7,017 nt of DNA, from assembly GCA_028715585.1 (NCBI GenBank), contig JAQURN010000066.1, positions 1 through 7,017 on the forward strand, written 5' to 3'. The stretch is from Actinomycetota bacterium (GTDB taxonomy: Bacteria > Actinomycetota > Geothermincolia > Fen-727 > JAQURN01). The notes beneath the pieces were generated by a model. The model saw only the letters and a program-made list of their open reading frames with translations, was not told the DNA's origin and ran no database searches. Within the stretch, counting starts at the first letter, position 1. Each line of letters opens with the position of its first letter. Shown here one piece after another: positions 1-5,784 of this stretch. The position numbers and the translations under genes were made by a program.

Positions 1-1
1 G

Positions 2-46
2 GATGTTTCTTTGGATCAGGTAGTTTGGAGGGTGGGAGATTTATGA
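2..46 (+). CDS. Possible 3' end of an upstream gene (partial)
   Basis: In frame 2 the first bases read DVSLDQVVWRVGDL and then stop at TGA 44-46. That stop overlaps the ATG at 43-45 of the next gene as ATGA, the usual sign of translational coupling in a tight operon, and the same arrangement recurs at nadA/nadB in this window. Fourteen codons are far too few to name a product. Frame 3 offers a rival ending at TAG 21-23, and frame 1 is open into the DUF2520 gene, so the assignment is tentative. A pantothenate or folate gene would fit the neighbourhood, but nothing in the residues shows it. Confidence 0.35.
   Translation, partial: DVSLDQVVWRVGDL
27..38 (+). promoter_or_regulatory. Ribosome binding site of the DUF2520 gene
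   Basis: The stretch GGAGGGTGGGAG contains GGAGG ending 11 bases before, and GGGAG ending 4 bases before, the ATG at 43. It decides the start: the alternative in-frame TTG at 25-27 lies on top of this site and would have no Shine-Dalgarno sequence of its own. Confidence 0.6.
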
Positions 47-924
47 AACACCAAGACCTGATTTCGATAATTGGAACCGGTAAAGTAGGGACCGCGGTAG
101 CAAAGGTGCTCCTCGAGAGAGGATACAAGATTTCTAGCCTTTACGATGTTGATGGCGAAGCCCTCGATAGCGCGGTGTCGATAACCGGCGCGCTTCCAGC
201 GAGGGGCTTGAAGGAGACGGTAGAGGGCGCGGAGGTGGTTATCATCACCACTCCCGATGGGGAAATCGAGGGGGTGTGTCGGAGGATTTCAGAGGAATGC
301 GCACATGAGAGCCTTGCCTCGAGGAAATTCATCCATATGAGCGGAGCTTTGTCCATAAGGGTGTTGGACGCCGTAAGAAGTCTTGGGGCGCAGGTATTTT
401 GTGTGCATCCGATTCAAACTTTCGCGGACTGGGAAAGTGCCGCTCGTTCTATACCTGGCTCCACCTTTGGAGTTACTTGCGACGAGGAAGGATGGGAATG
501 GGCGAAAAATTTTGTGTCTCGTTTTGGTGGGTGCGCTGAAAGAGTAAGCGATGAAGACAAGGTCAAGTATCATCTTGCTTGCGTCTTTGCGTGCAACCTT
601 CCTGTGATTCTTTTTCATGTGGCGGAGTGTTTGTTCGAAGAGGTAGGGCTTCCCATTGCCGATCGTAAGTCCCTCTACATGCCGATGGTTAAGACAACCC
701 TCGATAACGTGGAGGGGATGGGTACTGCCGCTGCTCTCACGGGTCCACTTCGAAGGGGCGATGTAGAGACGGTTGGAGTTCATCTTCGCGAGCTCGAGAA
801 TCACAGCGAGGAAGTTCTTGCCATCTACCGCTCGATATCGCTAGAGGGTTTGAAGATGCTTGAGCTCGAAGGCGAACTCAACGAGGGCTTGATTGAGAGA
901 ATGCGCTTGGAATTGAGTGGATGA
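43..924 (+). CDS. Rossmann-like/DUF2520 oxidoreductase, candidate ketopantoate reductase
   Basis: This 293-residue protein has the two-domain layout of the DUF2520 family (COG5495-like): an N-terminal Rossmann NAD(P)-binding domain and a helical C-terminal domain of 6-phosphogluconate-dehydrogenase type. The dinucleotide loop GTGKVG is at residues 11-16 after a hydrophobic strand. Family signatures follow: HMSGALS (98-104), HPIQTF (122-127), KYHLACVFACN (175-185) and ALTGPLRRGDVETV (231-244). Lys175 and Asn185 sit where the superfamily usually places catalytic Lys and Asn. Only 35 bases separate it from panC. Family members often neighbour panC/panD, and as I recall a PanG-type ketopantoate reductase distinct from PanE and IlvC has been described in Francisella and Enterococcus. 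I therefore infer reduction of 2-dehydropantoate to pantoate, the PanC substrate. Family assignment is firm; the reaction is a hypothesis. It has no signal peptide and should be cytosolic. The ATG at 43 was chosen over TTG 25 because of the ribosome binding site. Confidence 0.85.
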   Translation: MKHQDLISIIGTGKVGTAVAKVLLERGYKISSLYDVDGEALDSAVSITGALPARGLKETVEGAEVVIITTPDGEIEGVCRRISEECAHESLASRKFIHMSGALSIRVLDAVRSLGAQVFCVHPIQTFADWESAARSIPGSTFGVTCDEEGWEWAKNFVSRFGGCAERVSDEDKVKYHLACVFACNLPVILFHVAECLFEEVGLPIADRKSLYMPMVKTTLDNVEGMGTAAALTGPLRRGDVETVGVHLRELENHSEEVLAIYRSISLEGLKMLELEGELNEGLIERMRLELSG

Positions 925-945
925 GGTCGGGCTGATAATTCTTTT

Positions 946-958
946 GGGAGTGGTGAGG
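946..958 (+). promoter_or_regulatory. Ribosome binding site supporting the TTG start of panC
   Basis: GGGAG at 946-950 lies 9 bases before the TTG at 960, and a second purine run, GGTGAGG (952-958), lies immediately before it. An in-frame TGA at 954-956 rules out any earlier start, so TTG 960 is the first possible initiator. It gives the N terminus MRVIESVEEI, normal for PanC. Confidence 0.6.
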
Positions 959-959
959 T

Positions 960-1805
960 TTGCGCGTCATCGAGAGCGTAGAGGAAATAAGAAAAATCGT
1001 CGAGGAGGAAAAAGCGAGGGGGAAAATCGTTGGCCTCGTGCCAACGATGGGCTTTTTCCACCAGGGCCATCTCGAGCTCATGAAGAAGGCAAGAGAAGAG
1101 TGCGATGTAGTGGTGGTCTCGCTCTTTGTAAATCCTACCCAGTTTGGTCCTGGTGAAGATTACGCGGATTACCCTCGAGATTTCTCGAGAGATTCTTCTC
1201 TCGCGCAAAAGGAGGGAGTCGATTACCTTTTTCACCCTTCCGTGGAGGAAATGTACCCTCCTCATTTTTCGACTCACGTCGAGGTAGAAGGACTTTCGCG
1301 GATAATGTGTGGAGTTCAAAGACCCACCCATTTCCGAGGAGTAACAACGGTGGTGGCAAAGCTCTTCAACATTATCCCTGCTCAGGTTGCTTATTTTGGG
1401 CAGAAAGATGCCCAACAGCTTGCTGTGGTCAGAAGGATGGCACGGGATTTGAATTTTCCCATAGAGGTTCGGGCTGTTCCAACTCTACGGGAAGAAGATG
1501 GTCTTGCCATGAGCAGCAGAAACGCCTATCTTGCCCCTAACGAGAGGAAAGCAGCCGCTTTTCTTTTCAAGGCGCTAAAGGAAGCAGAGAGATTGATTGA
1601 GTCGGGCGAGCGAAGTGCCGAGGTGATAAAACGCTCGATGGAATCGGTGATAGGGCAAGAATCGCTTGTCAATCTTGAGTATATCGAGATTTGTGGTAAT
1701 ATAAATCTCGAACCACTCCAGGATTTGAGCGGCGAAGTGTTAGTTGCAATTGCGTGCCGAGTAGGGAAGGCGAGACTCATAGACAATCTGGTCTTTCATT
1801 TGTGA
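960..1805 (+). CDS. panC: Pantothenate synthetase (pantoate--beta-alanine ligase)
   Basis: PanC condenses D-pantoate with beta-alanine, using ATP through a pantoyl-adenylate intermediate, to give pantothenate in the cytosol. The 281 residues match the family's usual length of about 280. The nucleotidyltransferase Rossmann fold is marked by PTMG (28-31) and the HIGH-type motif HQGH (34-37). The pantoate-binding segment FVNPTQFGPGEDY spans 56-68, followed by HFRGVTTVVAKLFN (124-137), YFGQKDAQQL (145-154) with the ATP-contacting lysine at 149, and the KMSKS-like MSSRN (184-188). The C-terminal domain, with LEYIEI near 239-244, is complete. The start is TTG, forced by the in-frame stop at 954-956. 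The stop is 21 bases before panD, which makes its co-substrate beta-alanine, and the DUF2520 gene just upstream may supply pantoate. No catalytic residue appears to be missing. Confidence 0.97.
   Translation: MRVIESVEEIRKIVEEEKARGKIVGLVPTMGFFHQGHLELMKKAREECDVVVVSLFVNPTQFGPGEDYADYPRDFSRDSSLAQKEGVDYLFHPSVEEMYPPHFSTHVEVEGLSRIMCGVQRPTHFRGVTTVVAKLFNIIPAQVAYFGQKDAQQLAVVRRMARDLNFPIEVRAVPTLREEDGLAMSSRNAYLAPNERKAAAFLFKALKEAERLIESGERSAEVIKRSMESVIGQESLVNLEYIEICGNINLEPLQDLSGEVLVAIACRVGKARLIDNLVFHL
1174..1189 (+). repeat. Short inverted repeat inside panC
   Basis: Two CTCGAG hexamers (1174-1179 and 1184-1189) are separated by ATTT. Each is its own reverse complement, so together they could pair as a 6-bp stem with a 4-base loop. 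The stretch encodes part of the PanC segment YPRDFSRD. It lacks a following T-run, so it is not a terminator, and it may be incidental to the local excess of CTCGAG. Confidence 0.5.
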
Positions 1806-1815
1806 TTCGGTGGAA

Positions 1816-1826
1816 AAGGGGAGAGG
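1816..1826 (+). promoter_or_regulatory. Ribosome binding site supporting the TTG start of panD
   Basis: The purine run AAGGGGAGAGG directly precedes the TTG at 1827; its GGAG core (1820-1823) is only 3 bases from the start. The panC stop at 1803-1805 is in the same frame and no other initiator lies between, so 1827 is the earliest possible start. The next in-frame TTG (1851) has no such purine run. Confidence 0.5.
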
Positions 1827-2222
1827 TTGGAAAGTCGAACTTATAGATTTTTGCTCAAGAGCAAGATTCATAGGGCGACGGTAACGGCAGCCGAGATAGA
1901 GTACATTGGCAGCATTACAATCGACAAGGACCTGATGCAGCTTGGCGATATTTTGCCATATGAGCAGGTGCACGTGTGGGACATGACCAATGGCAATCGC
2001 CTTACCACTTATGCTATAGAGGGTGAAGCCGGTTCGGGTCAGGTTTGCATGAACGGCGCCGCCGCTCGGTTGGTTGGGGAAGGCGACAAGGTCATCATAG
2101 CTTCGTTTGTATCCATTCCCTCCGAAAAGGCCCTTGCTTTTCGTCCAAGGATTGTCTTTGTTGACGAAAAAAACAAGCCTGTCAAGGTGGACGACTTTTT
2201 TGCCTTTCAGGATAACTGCTAG
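1827..2222 (+). CDS. panD: Aspartate 1-decarboxylase, pyruvoyl-dependent proenzyme
   Basis: PanD decarboxylates L-aspartate to beta-alanine, the PanC co-substrate. It is made as an inactive chain that cleaves itself at a Gly-Ser bond, converting the serine to the pyruvoyl cofactor; the family forms cytosolic tetramers. The cleavage site is in EYIGSITID, at Gly28-Ser29. With a constant offset of 4 from E. coli numbering, the other key residues are present: Lys13 (K9), Arg58 (R54), Thr61 (T57), Tyr62 (Y58) and Asn76 (N72), the last in the conserved stretch MNGAAARLV. The length of 131 residues is close to the usual 115-140. The four extra N-terminal residues follow from the TTG start at 1827. 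Cleavage would give a small beta chain of 28 residues and an alpha chain of about 103. In archaea and some bacteria cleavage needs or is aided by a partner (PanZ in E. coli); no such gene is visible here. Confidence 0.96.
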   Translation: MESRTYRFLLKSKIHRATVTAAEIEYIGSITIDKDLMQLGDILPYEQVHVWDMTNGNRLTTYAIEGEAGSGQVCMNGAAARLVGEGDKVIIASFVSIPSEKALAFRPRIVFVDEKNKPVKVDDFFAFQDNC

Positions 2223-2280
2223 CTCACCAGCTTTTTACCCGCCTTTCCCTGGACGCAAAGCCGATGGGACGTGTTTCTTC
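2223..2280 (+). other. panD-nadA intergenic spacer, longest gap in the cluster
   Basis: The 58-base gap separates the pantothenate genes from the nad genes. It is pyrimidine-rich, with two C/T-rich tracts, and the only purine patch near the nadA ATG is a weak GGGA (2266-2269). AGCT-CACC-AGCT followed by TTTTT (2221-2237) resembles a tiny hairpin plus T-run, but a 4-bp stem is too weak to call a terminator. I see no convincing -35/-10 pair. Confidence 0.5.
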
Positions 2281-3231
2281 ATGAGAACAAATGTCGATAC
2301 CGAGGTTGCCGAAGAGGAGATTCTCGAGTCAACCGAGCTTTCTGAGGAAATCCTTGAGCTGAAGCGCGACCGCGAAGCGATAATTCTTGCCCACAACTAC
2401 CAGCCGCCTGAAATTCAAGACATCGCGGATTTTACAGGAGATTCTCTAGAGCTCGCCAGAGAAGCTTCTTGCGCGGAATGCGAGGTCATCGTTTTCTGCG
2501 GCGTATATTTCATGGCTGAGACGGCGTATATCCTGAGCCCTGAAAAAAAAGTTCTTCTCCCGGAAATCAATGCTGGCTGCCCACTGGCGGACATGGCTAC
2601 AGCCCAGGGTGTCCAGGAGCTGAAAGCAATACATCCGGGGGCAGAAGTGGTAACTTACGTCAATTCGTCTGCCGAGGTAAAAGCAATCAGTGATTGCTGT
2701 TGCACATCGGCAAACGCGTTGAATGTTGTTAGCGCGGTGGAGTCGGACACCGTGATTTTCACGCCCGATAGGAACCTTGCCGATTATGTGGCGCATAAGG
2801 TGGACAAGAGGATTATCCCCTGGGATGGATATTGCGAGACACATGATTCGATAAGGAAAGAGAATATCGCTCAGGCTCTGGATGAACACCCCGGTGCCTT
2901 GGTGATTGCGCACCCCGAATGCAGACGCGAAGTCCTGGAAATGGCTGATTGCATAACCAGCACTTCTGGAATGATAGAGGTGGCAAGGAAATCTTCTTCT
3001 TCCGAGTTCATCGTGGCGACCGAGTGCGGTATGTTATACCCCCTAAATAACGCCCTTCCTGAAAAGAAGTTCTATTCGCCTGCTGTCGAACCTATTTGCC
3101 CGAGCATGAAGATGACGACATTGCTAAAGGTCATTCGGGCCCTGGAGACCCTGCGACCGCGAGTGACCGTTCCAGAGGAAATCAGAGTCCGGGCCCTTAG
3201 GGCGGTTGAAAGGATGGTCTCGATTGGATGA
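2281..3231 (+). CDS. nadA: Quinolinate synthase, [4Fe-4S] enzyme
   Basis: NadA condenses iminoaspartate (from NadB) with dihydroxyacetone phosphate to quinolinate, using an oxygen-sensitive [4Fe-4S] cluster. The 316-residue protein has the three-domain signatures: ILAHNYQPPEIQDIADFTGD (35-54), VFCGVYFMAET (71-81), LPEINAGCPLADM (93-105), YVNSSAEVKAISD (126-138), HPEC (211-214), TSTSGM (226-231) and EPICPSMKMTTL (270-281). The three cluster-ligand cysteines are Cys73, Cys214 and Cys273, the spacing of the short NadA type found in Thermotoga-like enzymes. A longer frame opens at 2107, but its first 58 residues lie inside panD and resemble nothing, so the ATG at 2281 was chosen although its ribosome binding site is poor. 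The stop overlaps the nadB start as ATGA. The protein has twelve cysteines, including a run at 139-141, unusually many for its size. Confidence 0.96.
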   Translation: MRTNVDTEVAEEEILESTELSEEILELKRDREAIILAHNYQPPEIQDIADFTGDSLELAREASCAECEVIVFCGVYFMAETAYILSPEKKVLLPEINAGCPLADMATAQGVQELKAIHPGAEVVTYVNSSAEVKAISDCCCTSANALNVVSAVESDTVIFTPDRNLADYVAHKVDKRIIPWDGYCETHDSIRKENIAQALDEHPGALVIAHPECRREVLEMADCITSTSGMIEVARKSSSSEFIVATECGMLYPLNNALPEKKFYSPAVEPICPSMKMTTLLKVIRALETLRPRVTVPEEIRVRALRAVERMVSIG

Positions 3232-4868
3232 TTCCACGTTACATTGCCCCCTTTGATACGGAACACCTTCCTTCACTTGAATGCGATTGTCTGGTCATTG
3301 GCAGCGGGGTGGCTGGATTTTCCGCGGCTCACAAACTATCGGCCTTCAGTCAAGTTCTTCTCGTCACCAAGTCAGATTTAGAAGCCTCCAGCACCGCTTG
3401 CGCTCAGGGAGGAATAGCTTGCGTTCTTGATGAGCACGACTCCAAGGAAGCCCACCTAAAGGACACCCTTGTGTCGGGGTGCGGCATTTCGGATTATCGA
3501 GCTGTGGAAGTCATGGTGGAGGAGGCTCCGGACAGGGTGAGGGAACTTCTTGAGAACTACAATGCCAACTTCGACACTACCGATGGCAGACTCGACCTGG
3601 CTTTAGAGGGAGGGCATTCCCGCCCAAGGATTGTTCATGCCAAAGGGGACGCAACCGGACTGGAAGTCGAGCGCGCTCTTGGAAAAGCTCTTTCTCATAA
3701 TCCTAAAGTGAAGATTATGGAGTACACGTTCCTCGTAGACCTCTTGGTTGAAGATAGGGCATGCTTTGGAGCCATTATCGCTGACAGGCTCCGGAAAGCA
3801 CTCCTTGTCGTTTGGTCAAAGTGTGTAGTTTTAGCTTCTGGAGGGAGTGGACAACTTTATCTTGTGACTACGAACCCTTCGGTCTCGACTGGCGACGGAG
3901 TCTCGGCGTCATTCCGCGCCGGTGCCCGCGTAAGCGATGTGGAATTCGTCCAATTCCACCCAACCGCGCTTCACATTCCCGAAGAGCCAAAATTTTTGAT
4001 TAGTGAAGCAATGAGGGGGGAGGGAGCGTTTTTAGTCGATGGGGAGGGAAACAGGATAATGGAGGGATTCCATCCCCTGGGAGAGCTTGCGCCTAGAGAT
4101 GTAGTGGTGAGGCGAATGGTTGAGGTGATGAAGGCAGAAAATGTAAACCACCTCTACCTGGATGTGCGTCATATCGGTGCCGAAAGGTTGAAGAAAAGGT
4201 TTCCCAATATCTACAACCACTGCCTGGAAGCGGGTATTGATATAACAAAAATGAGAATACCTGTTTCTCCGGCTGCGCACTATATGAGTGGGGGTGTGGT
4301 GACGGACATATGGGGAAAGACCGATATCGAGGGTCTTTATGCCTGCGGCGAAGTTGCGTGTACCGGCGTTCATGGTGCGAACCGGCTGGCTTCGAATTCA
4401 CTTCTTGAGGGGCTTGTATTTGCCCATAGACTGGCTATTAGGGTTCGAGAAAGTGGGGAAATTAATTTACCAACAACAAAGCGCAGATTCTCCGCCTTGC
4501 TAGAAAGTGAGGAACCGAAAATGAAAAGCGAGCTTCTGCGTGGGAACCTGAGAGAGGTGATGTTCGATTCGGTTGGGATGGTCAGGCACGAGAAGGGACT
4601 CCGTGAGGCGCTCGATTTTATAGTGGACAACATGGATGTACTCCGGGCAGAATATAAGGACATTCGGAGCATGGAACTCAAGAACATGCTCATTCTTGGT
4701 TATCTGGTGGCGAGGGCGGCGCGAATGAGAACCGAAAGCAGGGGTTCACATTTGCGGAAAGATTATCCTGAACAGGATGACTGGAATTGGAGAAAGCATA
4801 TTGATGCTTATTATCGGGATGAGGAAGCAGTTCTAGGGACAAGGTTGTTGACTGAGAAAAGTGCTTGA
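3228..4868 (+). CDS. nadB: L-aspartate oxidase, FAD-dependent
   Basis: NadB oxidises L-aspartate to iminoaspartate with FAD, passing electrons to O2 or fumarate; it feeds NadA in the cytosol. The 546 residues match the roughly 540 of E. coli NadB. Visible in order are the FAD dinucleotide loop GSGVAG (25-30), SSTACAQGGIA (54-64), GGHSRPRIVHAKGDATG (128-144), FHPTAL (243-248), EAMRGEGAFL (260-269), LAPRDVVVRRM (287-297), HYMSGGVVTD (351-360), the FAD-binding YACGEVACTGVHGANRLASN (371-390), and the C-terminal helical domain. His244, Glu260, Arg290, His351 and Arg386 fall at the same numbers as the active-site residues I recall for E. coli NadB. The pairing with nadA and nadC separates it from the related flavoproteins of succinate dehydrogenase and fumarate reductase. 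The ATG overlaps the nadA stop (ATGA), so translation is probably coupled; only a distant AAGGA (3210-3214) precedes it. Confidence 0.97.
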   Translation: MIPRYIAPFDTEHLPSLECDCLVIGSGVAGFSAAHKLSAFSQVLLVTKSDLEASSTACAQGGIACVLDEHDSKEAHLKDTLVSGCGISDYRAVEVMVEEAPDRVRELLENYNANFDTTDGRLDLALEGGHSRPRIVHAKGDATGLEVERALGKALSHNPKVKIMEYTFLVDLLVEDRACFGAIIADRLRKALLVVWSKCVVLASGGSGQLYLVTTNPSVSTGDGVSASFRAGARVSDVEFVQFHPTALHIPEEPKFLISEAMRGEGAFLVDGEGNRIMEGFHPLGELAPRDVVVRRMVEVMKAENVNHLYLDVRHIGAERLKKRFPNIYNHCLEAGIDITKMRIPVSPAAHYMSGGVVTDIWGKTDIEGLYACGEVACTGVHGANRLASNSLLEGLVFAHRLAIRVRESGEINLPTTKRRFSALLESEEPKMKSELLRGNLREVMFDSVGMVRHEKGLREALDFIVDNMDVLRAEYKDIRSMELKNMLILGYLVARAARMRTESRGSHLRKDYPEQDDWNWRKHIDAYYRDEEAVLGTRLLTEKSA

Positions 4869-4882
4869 GACAAGAAGTGCGT

Positions 4883-4887
4883 GGGAG
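4883..4887 (+). promoter_or_regulatory. Ribosome binding site deciding the nadC start
   Basis: GGGAG ends 6 bases before the ATG at 4894, good spacing. The alternative in-frame GTG at 4861, inside the end of nadB, has no purine-rich Shine-Dalgarno at a suitable distance. The GTG at 4891, three bases upstream of the ATG, is a weaker initiator. Confidence 0.6.
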
Positions 4888-4893
4888 TTTGTG

Positions 4894-5739
4894 ATGGTAC
4901 GCGATATTAGGCTAGAGGCGGAAGAGATAGTGAGGATTGCGCTGTTGGAGGATTTGGGGACGGAGGGTGACGTCACTACCAGGGCTGTGTTGGAAGAAGG
5001 GGCAACGGGAAAGGGCACGGTGGTAGCAAGGGAGGATTGCACGGTTGCCGGGCAACCTGTAGCTCAGGCCGTTTTTAGCGTTTCTGGAGGAAAGGCAAGC
5101 TATACGCCATTCGTAAACGATGGAGAGAAAGCCGCCGCCGGCACGGCATTGGGTGTCGTGGAGGGAGATTTAGCATCTATTCTTTCTTGTGAGAGGACGA
5201 TGCTTAATTTCTTGTCGCACATGAGTGGAATCGCGACTCTGACATCGAAATTCGCCCGCCTTGCGGCACGTTATGGGGTAGAGGTGATGGACACCAGGAA
5301 AACAACCCCCGGGCTGAGGTTGCTCGAAAAGTATGCTGTTGCGATTGCAGGTGGGAAGAACCACAGGTTTGGCCTTTTCGATGGTGTGATAATAAAAGAT
5401 AATCACATCGCGGCGGTGGGGGGCATTGATATCGCGATTCGCAGGGCAAGGGATTTTCTTGGCACGAGGTTTCCAATAGAAGTGGAAGCTTCGACCCTTT
5501 CCGAGGTGCGAGTCGCCCTGGAGAATGGCGCGGATATTATAATGCTTGATAATATGAATCCCAGTGAAGTAGAAAAGGCAGTCCAATTCATTGGGAAAAG
5601 GGCAAGGGTTGAGGTGTCAGGTGGAGTCAATTTGGAGAACTTTTCTTCATATCTTGGCCTAGGCATCGACGCGATATCTCTTGGATTGCTAACTCACTCC
5701 GCGCCGGCAGTTGATATCTCTCTTGATATCTTTTTCTGA
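4894..5739 (+). CDS. nadC: Nicotinate-nucleotide pyrophosphorylase (quinolinate phosphoribosyltransferase)
   Basis: NadC transfers a phosphoribosyl group from PRPP to quinolinate with decarboxylation, giving nicotinate mononucleotide, the last step of the aspartate-specific NAD branch. The chosen ATG gives 281 residues, within the usual 270-300. Motifs are canonical: LLEDLGTEGDVTT (17-29), SCERTMLNFLSHMSGIATLT (98-117), MDTRKTTPGLRLLEKYAV (132-149), GGKNHRFGLFDGVIIKDNHI (153-172), EVEAS (196-200), ADIIMLDNM (213-221) and EVSGGVNLENF (240-250), ending in ISLGLLTHSAPAVDISL (261-277). The basic residues Arg135, Lys136, His157, Arg158 and Lys168 and the acids Glu198 and Asp219 expected for substrate binding are present. 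It follows nadB by 25 bases. A GTG at 4861 would add 11 residues and overlap nadB by 8 bases; I judge it less likely. Confidence 0.96.
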   Translation: MVRDIRLEAEEIVRIALLEDLGTEGDVTTRAVLEEGATGKGTVVAREDCTVAGQPVAQAVFSVSGGKASYTPFVNDGEKAAAGTALGVVEGDLASILSCERTMLNFLSHMSGIATLTSKFARLAARYGVEVMDTRKTTPGLRLLEKYAVAIAGGKNHRFGLFDGVIIKDNHIAAVGGIDIAIRRARDFLGTRFPIEVEASTLSEVRVALENGADIIMLDNMNPSEVEKAVQFIGKRARVEVSGGVNLENFSSYLGLGIDAISLGLLTHSAPAVDISLDIFF

Positions 5740-5784
5740 AAGTGGGCGGGTTTGGCTCTAGAGAAAAAAGAGAAGCAAAGTTAA

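Noticed and set aside
289..804. Minus-strand open frame of 171 codons inside the DUF2520 gene
   Set aside because: It is a shadow of a well-conserved coding frame, with an unlikely composition and no domain motif.
917..1156. Plus-strand small open frame starting GTG 917 with a hydrophobic first 15 residues
   Set aside because: The hydrophobic start comes from the gap, and the rest is panC read in another frame, giving an Arg/Gly-rich nonsense-like tail.
825..1415. Minus-strand open frame of 196 codons across the DUF2520-panC junction
   Set aside because: It lies opposite two firmly identified genes, has no recognisable family features and has no support as a separate gene.
2221..2237. Hairpin plus T-run after panD as an intrinsic terminator
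   Set aside because: The stem is only AGCT paired with AGCT (4 bp, 4-base loop), too weak for termination, and genes continue on the same strand.
2107..2280. N-terminal extension of nadA by 58 residues into panD
   Set aside because: It overlaps the conserved end of panD, resembles no NadA N terminus, and the 316-residue form from ATG 2281 already has a family-typical start.
2273..2292. Dyad around the nadA start codon (TCATGA centre) as a repressor operator
   Set aside because: Only the six central bases are a perfect palindrome; the arms match in a minority of positions and fit no operator I know.
2446..2913. Minus-strand open frame of 155 codons opposite nadA
   Set aside because: Its positions follow the conserved nadA codons; no motif or ribosome binding site supports it.
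4861..4893. GTG start for nadC overlapping the nadB end
   Set aside because: It has no Shine-Dalgarno, and the added 11 residues are not family-like, whereas ATG 4894 has GGGAG at good spacing.
5751..5780. Possible stem-loop before coaX (TTTG...CAAA with CTCT...AGAG)
   Set aside because: The pairing needs several bulges and is A/T-rich; there is no T-run after it and the gap is short, so it is likely fortuitous.
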